From NCBI GenBank assembly GCA_009869945.1, contig WIXG01000046.1, forward strand, positions 248,001 to 312,000: 64,000 bases of DNA, written 5' to 3'. Below, piece after piece: positions 46,791 to 58,803 of this stretch (its first letter is position 1; each line of letters opens with the position of its first letter). This stretch comes from Mesaphorura yosii (lineage: Eukaryota; Arthropoda; Collembola; Poduromorpha; Tullbergiidae). Position numbers and translations under genes: made by a program. A model generated the notes under the pieces. That model had not been told where the DNA came from, ran no database searches, and saw only the letters and a program-made list of their open reading frames with translations.

Positions 46791-48565
46791 TCATAGGCTG
46801 TACTCCTCATTCAGAGAGCGTCCAATGACTAGGCGGCGCACTTCCGATGTGCCAGCGCCGATTTCGTACAATTTTGCATCTCTTAAGAACCTTCCTGTAG
46901 GATAATCATTGATGTATCCGTTGCCGCCCAGGCACTGGATTGCCTGGAGAGCGACTTGAGTAGCGTTCTCGGCGGTGTACAAAATGACTCCAGCGCAGTC
47001 CTGCAAAACAACCCGACTTTCTTTGTTAAGTGTCATCTATTTTTATGGGCTAACATTCAGACGTGCCTTTCGATTATGATGCCCCCTGTCGCATGCTCGT
47101 GCCACATTATACAGATAGCAACGCGATGCGCTTAAGGTAGTGTACATGTCAGCAATTTTGCCCTGCATCAGTTGAAATTCTCCAATCTTCGTGTTAAACT
47201 GTTTCCTTGTGTGAACATACTCAAATGCCACATCGCAGCATGCCTGCATTATCCTGGAACGGATATTTACAACTGATTTAAAGAGACGCGGCTGAAGCAA
47301 GATTTAATTGTTGTACAGCAAAGATTTACCCCACAGGTCCAGCTGAAATAGAAACCGAACAGAAATCAATTAGAGCAAGTGGCATTTAACTCCATGCTCA
47401 TGTGAGCAAATATTACCTGCCAGTACAAGTCTCTCGAGGTCCAGACCACTGAACACATAAGGAAACTATCTACAGTAAATGTTTAATTCCTAGAATTCAC
47501 TTTGAAAATTGAAACGAACCTGAATAATACATAAACGCCTCTATTGACTTCCCCAAGCACATTGGAGGCAGGTACAACAACGTCTTCAAAGATCAGTTCA
47601 GACGTAGTGGATCCTGTGTGCATGAGAATTAAGAGATTTAACAACCTGGACGAAAATTAACGTCAAATAAAGGCGTGCCTCGCATCCCGATTTTGTCCAA
47701 TTTCTTTCCAGCGCGAAATCCTGACTGTGAAGTTTCGACAATAAATGCAGTAACGCCATGGGCAGCCTTTGCTGTCGTGGGATCCGTCTTTGCATAAACG
47801 ACAATCACGTCGGCGTCGCCTCCGTTCGTGATCCAGAACTTGGTTCCGTTCAAAATGTAATTGTCGCCGTCCCGCACGGCCTTGGTCTTCATTGAGACCA
47901 CATCGGAGCCTGATCCAGCCTCGGACATGGCCAGGGCTCCGATGTGTTCACCCGAGCAGAGTTTAGGAAGGTATTTCTTCTTTTGCTCCTCGGTCCCGTT
48001 TCTCTGAATTTGTCCGAGACAGAGGTTAGAGTGCGCACCGTACGAGAGAGCAATAGCTGCATTGACTCGGGACAACTCCTCTAGAATAATGCATTGATCC
48101 AGGTAACTGCCGTCCGTGCCTCCATGTTTAGAGTTTGCCGTGATACCCAGGAAGCCCATATCACCCATTTTCCGCCAAAATGGCTTTAGGTCAGGGAACA
48201 CATTTTGCTTGTCGATTTCTTGAGAGACGGGCGCTAGTTCTTTTTGGAAGAAATTGAATGCTGTTTCGCGTAACTAAATAAAAGACACAAACAGAATTAA
48301 TGTTTCTATCATTCTCAATTTCCAAATACGATCGCGGATAAGACTTGCATCCAAAGGAAAATTATACCTGGACTTCCTCATCGTTTAACCCAAAAATCAC
48401 GTCATCAATCGGGTAGGTGCTTCCATATCTAAAATTCGATTGGATTTGACTCCATCCCAACTGCTGTCGCAATCCAGTCGGGGTTTGCACCAGCGACGCG
48501 GCGGGGGTCGTGATTTTGGGATTCACCAGTCGGGCCAGTGCGGACCGCAATCCACCCGCATACAT
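46791..48565 (-). CDS. IVD: Isovaleryl-CoA dehydrogenase, mitochondrial
   Basis: Seven exons (48565-48368, 48273-47679, 47613-47520, 47448-47417, 47342-47330, 47253-47067, 47000-46791) give 442 residues. An Arg-rich presequence precedes the acyl-CoA dehydrogenase fold: [31 protein letters not shown] (FAD/substrate loop), [13 protein letters not shown], and the C-terminal [20 protein letters not shown] to [14 protein letters not shown]. The IVD-specific catalytic Glu lies in [10 protein letters not shown], on a 32-nt exon followed by a 13-nt microexon. It oxidises isovaleryl-CoA in leucine breakdown and passes electrons to ETF. Two of its six introns (47614-47678, 47001-47066) appear to have GC donors. 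Confidence 0.94.
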
Positions 48566-49466
48566 ACCTGCCCTGTGACCTACGCACTGTTAGACTCAGG
48601 CACCAATTTCTTAAATATTCGTAATTATTGCAAATACGTTGCACGTTAAAAGTCACAAGAACTCTTCTATTTTCCTTTAAAAACCCGTGATTCCTTTTAG
48701 TTCGTATGTGAATTTCATCACATTGCAGTTCTGCCCTTTGAACTTGTGGAGCATCTGGAGCACAGCTAAATTAACTGTTAACTCAATGTGTAACTAGCAG
48801 TATTGAGAAGCTCGAGAATTGAGAAACTCGTTACGCTTGTCCCGTCCCACTGCATTGCTGGAGCAAAACAGCTGACCGACCTTCTCATTTTCATCTCCTG
48901 AGCTTGCGCCAACCCAAGAAGTTTAGTTGAATTCTGTGTTGTAGTTGATACTCGATGCGGTCTACAAGTTTTTGTGTCAGGCCAGGTTGTGAAAGCCGAA
49001 GTGAAACTGGACAATTAGTGCGTGCTAAGAGTATTTCCTTATTTCTGAACATGCAGTTCGTAGCATGATTTATGTTTTATCGTCATCAGATCAGAGCTAC
49101 GTGCATGACATAAGACTATTACTGGAACTGGGAATTAATGGCTTGGTGAAACATTAAAAATGGTTCAAGTTCAAGAGTAGGCATTACAGTCACACTTTGA
49201 GGTGTCTTGGCAGGCTGGTTTTTTTCAGCAATGGTAACCAAAATCGTTGATGATAGTACGCTATTGACGTATTGACGTATGCTCTGTGCTTCGATGCACA
49301 TTGCCTTTGTCCATTTCTCAAGTTTCAGCCGAAAAGAAAGCGTTGAAAAGTAAGGCACGAAGAATTTGTGTACAAACAACCCGTCGCACTTTTAAGACCC
49401 ACTCATTTCTCATTTCTACTGTAATTTCTGGCGTAGGGGTCGAGGGTCAAGGCGATATTGAAACCA
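48566..49466. other. Divergent promoter region, IVD and RPIA
   Basis: About 900 bases between start codons that point away from each other. No exon seen. Confidence 0.45.
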
Positions 49467-50571
49467 ATGATCAGAGGAAGCTCCCTGCTACATGCGACGT
49501 TGGTTGTGAACGGTTTGAGACAACGAGCGTTATCCGCAAAATTCATAAGCACCATCGGCAGATTCTACACAACTAGTGGTGGTGCCGGTGACATGAGTTC
49601 TCTAGAAGTTGCAAAGCAGGCGGCAGCAATCCAAGCTGTCGACCACCACATTCAGGTGCGCCATGTGAAAAATTTTCAAGCTAATTAAGAATATTTATTG
49701 ATGAACTGAACACAATTTTAGGATGGACAGGTAGTCGGAATCGGGAGTGGATCCACTGTCGTGTATGCAGTGGCGAGAATTGCGGAACTTGTGAGAGAAA
49801 AGAATTGGAAGTTGATTTGCATTCCAACATCATTCCAGGCAAAGCAACTGATAGTCGCTAATGGTCTGCAACTCTCTGATCTGGAAGTTCATAATGAGGT
49901 GAGTTGATCAATGTGTATGTCCTCACACATCACACGAGGGTCAGTCATTCAGTCTCAATGATGCATTAAATGCATGAACGTTTGTGTCTAATAGGTGGAC
50001 GTTACAATTGACGGCTGTGATGAATGTGACGAGATTCTCAACCTCGTCAAAGGCGGTGGTGGCTGCCTCCTTCAAGAGAAAATCGTGGCCTCTGCTTCCA
50101 AGAAGTTGATTATTGTTGCTGATCACACGTGAGTATCTCCGTCTCGTGCGCTTTTAATGTTAAGTACGTAATATAGTAAGTCAGCTTATCCACAGGAAAA
50201 TGTCTTCCTACATCGGCGACAAGTGGAAACAGGGAATTCCTTTAGAAGTGTCACAGTTTGGCCACACCGTTGTGCTCAAAAAGTTGAATGAATTCTCACA
50301 GTTAGCTTCGATTGATAAGCCCAGCCATCTTCGCTTGGCAGTGAAGAAAATGGGGCCGGTTGTAACAGACAACTCGAACTTTATCGTTGACTTTGTGATT
50401 GGCGACATCATCAGAACCTCCATCCACTCGCCACAATCTCTCAACGCTTGGCTTAAAACTATTCCAGGAATACTAGAGACTGGACTATTTGTGAATATGG
50501 CAGATCAAGTTTATTTCGGCATGCAAGATGGATCAGTTGCAAGTTACACGAGAAATTGCAAAACAGCGTAA
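49467..50571 (+). CDS. RPIA: Ribose-5-phosphate isomerase A
   Basis: Exons 49467-49655, 49722-49898, 49995-50128 and 50196-50571 give 291 residues from the first ATG. Core motifs: [14 protein letters not shown] (phosphate loop), [23 protein letters not shown] (catalytic Asp), [18 protein letters not shown] (catalytic Glu/Lys region) and [14 protein letters not shown]. It interconverts ribulose and ribose 5-phosphate in the pentose phosphate pathway. An in-frame ATG at 49593 starts near SSLEVAKQ, where most homologs start. The 42-residue leader from 49467 is basic and Ser-rich and resembles a mitochondrial presequence. AATAAA at 50675. Confidence 0.94.
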
Positions 50572-50674
50572 ACTTTTTACAACAAATGAGAAATGGAGTC
50601 ACAAACTTTGTTTTGTTCCTGTATATCTTGTCTTCGATTATGTAATACTAAGAAATTAAGGATCCATATTGTTC

Positions 50675-50680
50675 AATAAA
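50675..50680 (+). terminator. Poly(A) signal of RPIA
   Basis: AATAAA about 105 bases after the stop. Confidence 0.55.
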
Positions 50681-50810
50681 GGATTATTTAGTGCACTAAA
50701 ATCGTAATTATTACATTACATTGCGCTTATTACAAAAGCAACGCGTTAATGGTGATGACTATTATTACTAAATGGTGCATTGCATACAGTACTTAACCAC
50801 TGATTACGTT

Positions 50811-51347
50811 CTATAGTTCCACCGGATTTTGTATCACGATCAGTGCGTACTCCTTATCTGAAAAATAATATGCAATATTACTAAATAGGATACCACTTTA
50901 CCAGTGACTGTTAAATATACCTGGCGCTACCAAGACCTCGTGTTTCTTCGACCTTAATCTGACAAAGGTGAGATCATTTGTGGAATCCATATCCTTTATC
51001 ATTGAACGAGCTTTCTCAACCAAGAGTTGAATCTGGCCCGCATACTCTATACTGAGTGCGTTATCCAACGTTGACTTGATTGGAATACCTGGAAGATAAC
51101 AAAGGGCGAACCGCAACATCTAAATAGGTGATGTGCGACCTTCTGGAATAAATGTCAACAAACCATCTGAGTTGATCACGACCAAACCAATCACACCTTT
51201 GTGGCTTAAAAGCCTTTTCATGGACTCTTCTACTTCATTTGCCTGAAAGTTAAGTTAACATTATTCGTTATTCCTAAATGACCAGCACTTGACAAGCTGG
51301 CAAAGAGTTGACAGTTCGATAGCTAAGTTGATTGAGGTCCTTACCAT
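50811..51347 (-). CDS. DYNLRB: Dynein light chain roadblock
   Basis: Exons 51347-51345, 51242-51164, 51088-50921 and 50857-50811 give 98 residues (family 96-97). It reads EVEESMKRLLSHKGVIGLVV, then GIPIKSTLDNALSIEYAG, NDLTFVRLRSKKHEVLVAP and KEYALIVIQNPVE, matching human DYNLRB1 almost along its length. The first coding exon contributes only the ATG. The second donor was placed at GATG|GTTTGT because the later GAAG|GTCGCA would insert eight extra residues inside the conserved DG-IPI junction. It is a homodimeric light chain of cytoplasmic dynein. The gene converges on RPIA. Confidence 0.94.
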
Positions 51348-52050
51348 TATATTTTGAAAGATTCACAAATGTTTATTGCCAATCTGTACACCGCTGCTTT
51401 TGCTATTGTCGAAGTGTGATAAACAGATCTTCAGTCACCAATCACGAAATCAGTTGGCAAAAATCAGGTTATTTTGGTCAGAACTGACTTTTCATTTGAT
51501 TAGTCAGATTGACTTGCACTTGAGATGAAATGTACGCGCCCATGGCTTTTCTTGCAGAGAATTCTCTTTTCCTCACAACTGAAGTTAAATCATTTATAAG
51601 TAAAAAAAAAAAGCCTGAAACCAAAACAAGTCCCAAAGCAAAATACGACATGTGCATTGGATTTTATTCGTTCAAGAAATCCGAAATGAAAACTAATTAA
51701 CTAGTGAATAAATTATTCTCAGCATTCGCTCTTAGCTCTTTCATGGCGTTTGTGACAACACAGCTAAGGTGCAAGGGAAAAAACCTTTTAGCCCACCCAA
51801 GTTGTTAGTTCCTGTCCTAGAACGTCTAAAACCAAAAGTCACTTCTTCATTCTTGAGTAGAACACTTCAGAATTTGTCAATATTCACAATAAAAAGATGA
51901 ACGTGTCACATCCTCACTGGAACGGTAGAGAAGGAAAAAACCTTGCACGAGAATTGAGTTGTTTAGAAGTCTACATACGGTGATTAACAATACACCTACA
52001 AAATACCATTATTGGATTATTGGACTTATGCAAGGCCTGAAGTTTCTAAA
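51348..52050. other. Spacer between roadblock and HELZ
   Basis: Contains the HELZ 3' UTR and the roadblock promoter. A run of 11 A occurs near 51603. Plus-strand TTTATT near 51663 is a candidate HELZ poly(A) signal. No exon seen. Confidence 0.4.
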
Positions 52051-55000
52051 TTACTTCTTCTTTCGAGACTTCTTTGATTTAGCTGCGCCTTTATTCCCCG
52101 GAGTCGACACCGGAAAACCGATTGATTGGTCTCCTTTCTTTACACTCACATTTTCAGGGATCGGTACCGACATGAGAGGTACAATTTCAGGGCGAAGATC
52201 TGGATTTGAGACCACGGTATTTGTCAAAGCTGTTGCAAAGCTTGAAGTTGTATTCGTTACAGCTGTACTAAGACTAGAAGAATTACTTGCAATAAGAGGG
52301 CTGCTACTATTGCCGCTGTTAACCACAGACTGCTGTGATATTTTTACGACATTTGCATAACTACGACTTGAAGACGGACCAGAGTCTTGTCTTGGACTAG
52401 GACCTTTCCCTTGATTTCCATGAGTCGGTACGTTGTGACGAATAGCTGCCTGTACTGAGATATCATTCTTGGCGTAGTTGTGCTTAACGTATGTTGGTGT
52501 GTTCTTCACTCGTCGCCTTATGGTAACGGCAGAATCCATAAGCGATGGAAACTCTGAAGCCTTGGGCCCTTGTGGCCCTGGGTTTGGCATTCTTGAAAAG
52601 CGTGAAGGAGGACCTGGATGAGGGAAGTTTCTATTTCCGTGAAACGGCATGGGCGCGTTCATTCGGTTTGGACCACCCATAAAACTGTTTGGCGGAGGGT
52701 TGTTGGAAGGCTGTTGTCGCGTATGTTCCACAATCGAAAGCTTCTGATGCAAGTTTTCCACTACCGGTGTCATTCTGTTGTGGGATGTGTTAGCTTGGCC
52801 ACCTTGCGCAGCTTGATAGTACTCTAGAGCTCGCTTCATTGTGCTGATTTCTTCCGGTGTGAAGTTTTGATTTGAAGCAATGGGATATGGGTGCGAGGGC
52901 GTATTCATCGGCACTCGTCCTGGTGGACTCCAAGGCCCGTTTGCTTGGGGATTGATAAAGTTGAAGCTCGAAGCTCTAGGTGGTACACCCTGTGGCACTG
53001 TTTGCGGATAAACTCGCTGAAGAGGAACACCCGCAAGTTGTGCAGATGACAGTGCAGGATTGTTTCTAATGGGCGGAGCATCACTCCCCACAACTTGATT
53101 ACTCGAAGATGGAATGCTTGGTTGGGGTCCGCGGTATTGATTTCCCGGATGCACGTTCTGCTGATTAACCACCGGACGAACTGGAATTCTGGCATACGGA
53201 ACCACGAATTGTGGCGCCCAAGGTGGATACATTGGAATATGGCCTGGTGGATACACGGGATAATACGGCGCATACGGGTGAAAGGCTGGTGCCAAAGGAA
53301 AAGGCGAATGTGTAATTTGCGGATATCTGAGTGCTTGATTCTGGATCAAGTTGTTCTATAATTACAAAATACAATGTAACTATTTTAAGTGAACATATTT
53401 AAAATACAATTTCACAAGGACAAATACTTACCCTGGAGGTCTGCCAAAATTCCGAATTTGGTGCTAAGAGTGAAACTGCCGATACAGGAAGAGGTAACTT
53501 ATCAGTCCCTTAAGGATTTACAAGAAAGTTCCAATAAGGCAAAAGGCCGAGGAAAGTAATTAACATAAAAATAACAATTTGCAACCTTTGGAAGTTTCTG
53601 GCTTTTCATTCCCATCTTCTATTTGCGCTTCAACTGATCCTGGCTCAACTGAGTTCTCCAGAGGCTGTGTCCCGTCCAATTCACTGTCACCACCGTTAGT
53701 GCTTGTTGTAGTTTCATTTATTGCATTGTTAGCCTCAGAACCATTGAGGATAACTTTAGTGCTGGTGCATGGGTCCGAGGACAGAAATTCTTCCTCTATT
53801 TCATGTGGAACTTGCTCAAGTTTGCCTCTCGGAGTGGGTTCGAAATCATTGGCCAGTGGATTCAATCCCCAGGTGAACCTCAACTCCGTGCCAAGAATGC
53901 TTTGCTTGACTTGAGAATACGAAATTCCATAAAGGGAATTGTTCTCGTTGCACAATTCAATGAAGTCCTTCCAGAGCGTTCTAAATTTCAAGTTCAATCA
54001 TTTGTTACAATTCATGGTTGTAATCCCTTGGGTTTTTTTATCTTACCGACATTCCCCAAGAGAGCACAATGAGACCGGGTCTCCTATGCATCCATAAAAT
54101 AATTTTTAGAAAAAAATCGTTCAACACTTTTAATGTGCATGCTTTACCTACTACGGCGATCAAGCTTTGAGCTCTGGTCAGTGCTGTGTTTAATAACTTT
54201 GCATTTGACAAAAATCCGAGGTCAACTTCATTTGACACATTGCCAGGTAAAATGTGTACCCAGGGTTTGCTCGTTCTCACAGTGCTTATAAAAATTGCTC
54301 TGAATTGTTTTCCTGTAAAGTAGTTGAGTTCAGTTATCGCCTTGAACGCTGTAAGTTAAAGTTCAGTCGGCAAAGAAGGCTGTACCTTGAACATTTAGAA
54401 CTCGCTCGACAGAGATGCTTCCCAGCCCCTTGCTTCTGAGTTTACTTCTTATGCGAGTGACTTGATCCGGGTACGCTGTCAAGATTCCAATAGCGCTCTC
54501 CTCCCTCCAGTGTCCCCAGGATTCTAGAAGAGAAATTCTAATTTAGTAGTCTCCTTTGGTTTTGGACACGAGTCAGGGTGCGTACCTGGCCAACTGCTCA
54601 CAAGTTCTGAAACCTTTTCGCATACTTCGTACACCTCCGCCATGTTGTAGTATGAGTTGCTGTCTTTCTCTTGAATATCCTCGCCTAATTTATTTCAATC
54701 ATTTTTGACTGCTCCACAACAAATGAACGAACAATTAAATACCTCGGGCACAGAAAAATGTCAAAGGGTAATAGGTGCCATGTGCTGGCTGCACTTTCCC
54801 ACATGTCAATTTCTTCTTGTAGAAAGCATCGGAAGCAAACTGCAAAACAGGAAAGCCTTACAATGTAGCTCTTCAGAAGGATGTAGGAATTGCTGTTACC
54901 TGAATAATGGCCGGGTGTGAGCGATAATTTTCGCACAACAAAATTTTACACGGATTTGTTTCATTGTAAACGCAATGCAATCTCTCCAACAGAGAAACCT

Positions 55001-58000
55001 GAAAATGTAGGGATGACGAAAACAATTCAGGGCTGAGCTGCATGTAATCTCCGGCCAAAACCAGCTTCGTGGACTTTCCAGCGGCTTCAAAACAATGAAA
55101 CTTGAATTTAAGTCCATGGAATGTTTGTAATCAATTTCCAAAATAATACAGAAACTTGAAGTAGTTCCTTACCTAATAGTGGTGTAATTGCTTCGGATTC
55201 CATGGCTTGAGCAGCTTCGTCCAGAAGTATGTGTGAAAATGTATCTGCAGGAGTAAGATTAAACTGGGTCATTAAAATGTCAAAGCGCCTCACGTCACGT
55301 GTCAGCACCACCTTCTGCCAAGTCCAGATTGATAAGATCAAACGATGTGCTTAGTGTCACTACAATGACACGGTGTGACAAAATCTCTTCTTTTGAAGGC
55401 ATTACAAAGCGTCCCTTATCTATTTTGCAATATTTTTGAACAATTGCATGAACCGTAGACAGGTTTCTTAATTCAAAGTATATTCTTAGTGGCTTCGCTT
55501 CTTCAAATTCGCTTGTCAGTGGATCCAAGTATTCCTTTACATATCTATGAATGAAATACAGCATTTTTCAGAAGTGCTTCCAAATTAAATTTTATGTGAA
55601 CTTGCTTACAGGTCAGCCGCACTGTTCGAATGTGTACAAATTAGAATTCGAGTCTTCTGTTCAAGCAAAATGGTTTTGATACCTAATGGACAACCATAAA
55701 AGAGATACGTTTCAGTGTATTCAGCCTCGAGATTAATGTGAATCAACATCATGTCTAATGCCACTTACATTGAGCCAGTGTAAATGTTTTTCCAGTTCCG
55801 AAGGGCCCTTAATACAAATGAAACTAATGTTACTGAGGAGCAACATAGGAAGTATTTACTATTTACCAATAATAAGAATCGGAGGAGTAACATCTTTGCA
55901 GGTGACTGCAATCAGGGCTTCCTTCTGCTTGGGGTTCAGGCGGAATTGGTCATTTTCCACAATAGGGTTCCATTGTCTGATCAGAACAACAATTCGTCAG
56001 GTATATGTAACAGCTTGTAATTGTGCAACCGAGTATACTTACTTGATTGGATTCCACGGTATTTGAAGTTCTTGGGTAAAGTCAGGAAAGAGTAAGTCTA
56101 AGTGAATTGGCTTCATCAGGTCAATGACCTGTTTCTGTTGGATGAACGATGTCCGATCTAATTGAAATTGCACTTGAAATAGCCCAACACCATTGCTAAC
56201 TAATTCCAAATCATCGCAAATTGCATTCCCCAATTCAAAGTACATGACATTCTTCGTTTTCTCCATCACTTTACATAAATAAACCTTCGGCTTGAAACCA
56301 CCTTCCTCCGCAGCACGAATCTTTTCATCCTTGCTAATCAGCACATAGTTGCAGTTCCGAAGAATAAGTCCTGGAGAGAAATGGCGTTTGTAAGTGATAA
56401 CGGGGTGATATTTCGAGATAGGAAGAGATACTTACGGCCGACAGCAGTATCCTCACTAACGTCCCTAAATAATACCATGCGCGCAAATAAGGTGCCTTCA
56501 GGTGCATATTGCATGGTGCCTTCTTTTCCTGCACTCTTCATTTCGTAGTTGTCAGTTGTGCTTAGTTGAGCTAAAATATTGTATTTTGAAAGAATTTCTT
56601 GTCGTGCTCTTTCCTCTTGAGTCAAAAAGTGACCTGTGGGAAAAGAGTTTACGGTTTCAGTCAGTACCTTACTCATTAAACTAGTTTTAATTAAAAACCT
56701 ACGCATTTTGTCCTTATAGTTATGTTTAGTCAAAATATCTTGAACATTAGCGACCGTCTCAGGACTGGGGCGCCCACTGCTAATGAGGGCGAACCCGACC
56801 TTAGTTGAGCAAACTTTATTGCCACTGAAACTGTCAACAATTTCAGAATTCCCAAAATTCCACGTTGTTGACTGATTGAGAATCCTAGGCCGGCCACCAG
56901 CTCTAACATCAGTCTTCGTCGCTGCATTAACTTTCTCAAATCCAAGTTCCTTCGTAGGAAATACATCCGGATCCACGTAATTTATGTCATCCGACAAGAC
57001 AACATCTGCCTGAAGCTCGCGTAAGACTTTAATCTTCTTGGGTGGAGTTTCATTGCTGTCCTTCAGTCGTTCTTTCAAGTCGAAAACCAGAGTTTGTTTG
57101 AATGTGCCAAAAACTGTTGTCTCAAAACTGACTTCGATGGTGCAGCTTTGATTAGAGTCTTCTGAGGATTGAAGATTGGACGGTATTTCTAACAACTGGT
57201 CCTAAGTAAGAAAAGGAAACAAATCACAAATTATTTACGACAAAGGGGTGGAAACCTTACCAATTTTAATTATTTTAACTGTATAAACATTGATCTTACA
57301 TAAGCAAGGTTAAAACCTTCATTCCTTCGTTCCAGAAGATCCGTCCTACCGTTTGAATCTTTCAAGTACCCTGCCGATATTTTAAAGTAGGACCGGTGAT
57401 GATCGTCGAAAAGGCAGACATGAGTCAAACGATACTTCGTTGATTTAATATGAAATTCGTAAAGATGTGGCTTTAACAAGGATGTTACTTGACATTTAAT
57501 AGGTGTCAGTGGCCTACGAAAAAGTATGAAGCAGTAATTAGTTAACGGAATTTTAATGGGAATAAGAATATCGGAACATACGTGATGGATATGCCGCATT
57601 CAGTCTCGAAATCGGTCGTTCTTGTTTGATCGTTTCTTAAACTATCAATTTCTGATGAAATAGAATTCATGTACTTTGTCCACGTATCATCGGTATTAGT
57701 TAAATTTGCTCCCTGCGCCGATTTCCTGTAATCGAAATGATAAAGATTATCACAGAAGTTATTCCCGAAAATTTTAAGATTTCAGTAAAAAAAATTGAGT
57801 CAATTTACCACAGGCTTCGTCGTTGCTCCCATTCTTTAAGTTCTTCCTCAGAATGAGCACCGGCACATTTTTCACCTAAAAAAAATTAAATTTTAGTGGA
57901 TTGATGCACGGCTCGGTACGAATCGTAAACGTCGGCCGGAATAATCTGTAGTAGTAACTTTAGTACCGACCAAAGCCAGCCATAAGCTTACCTAGTGAGC

Positions 58001-58803
58001 AGTGTCCAAATCTATACGGAAGGCATAGAACTAATTGCTCGCTACCCATTGGGCAGGGGCGATATTTCCAAGTAGAATCTGCGACCTTCTTTTCTAGCAG
58101 CCAGTCGTACTTTAGTCCAAGCATTTCTTCAATTTTAGAAAACGCATTGCTGGCCTCAATTCCATTCTATGGGACAGCAAAGAGCACATTAATCACTCTT
58201 AACTTTCTGTACATCAGCTTAATTAAAACGTTAAAAGTTACCTGCACTGCCGCGATGAGACTCATTACTTTAGTGCGTGCTTCTATCATCTGCAAATCCT
58301 TCGGAGACTCTTTTTTCCAACGTTTGAATACCTCCTTGACGTAATTTAACTAAAGCAATATAATTATGGATTAGCTTTTTTTTTCTATCGGGTCCTTTGA
58401 TTTGAAAAAAGCCAGCTGCTCACATCCATACCTTGTTCAGTTTGCAGAATCCAACAACCAAGCACTTGAACGCGATGGTATGGTTGGCCTTCTTGTTTAA
58501 CATACTATTGGCGTCGTCAAAAATCTTGTCGTACATTTTCAGTTTCATATAAATCAGACATCTTTTCTCCAGTAGACTTAATTCATCTCCATTTGCCTGT
58601 CGAATGCTGTTGGTGTTGTGTAAATTATTGTTGTTGCTTCTTTCCAGGCAAAGATTGAGATAAGGCATTGCTTCCTGCAGCTCGCCCCGTTGAATGTGGG
58701 TTATTGCCTCGTTTACCCAACCGTTGTATGTGGTTTCCCAATCTTTTAGAGCTTCTTCTCCATTAATATTCTCCAAAATGATGGTATCGGTGTCGTTGGC
58801 CAT
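52051..58803 (-). CDS. HELZ: HELZ, CCCH zinc finger superfamily 1 RNA helicase
   Basis: Twenty-two exons close in frame to 1721 residues. Limits: 58803-58432, 58349-58242, 58166-57992, 57875-57809, 57725-57582, 57513-57300, 57201-56436, 56370-56043, 55976-55867, 55807-55769, 55682-55610, 55544-55312, 55244-55173, 55084-54900, 54839-54743, 54684-54586, 54523-54386, 54312-54148, 54083-54047, 53980-53586, 53475-53432, 53355-52051. N-terminal TPR-like helices; a CCCH finger [22 protein letters not shown]1-type helicase with Walker A GPFGTGKT on a 39-nt exon, [44 protein letters not shown] and [16 protein letters not shown]. The C-terminal tail is Pro/Asn/Gln-rich with [11 protein letters not shown] and SYANVV. 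HELZ binds CCR4-NOT and poly(A)-binding protein and represses mRNAs (family knowledge). Confidence 0.95.

Noticed and set aside
51140-51163. Longer second exon of roadblock
   Set aside because: It would insert eight residues into the conserved DG-IPI junction; the donor at 51163 restores exact family length.
51600-51612. Poly-A run as sign of a retroposed element
   Set aside because: No target-site duplication or element sequence next to it.
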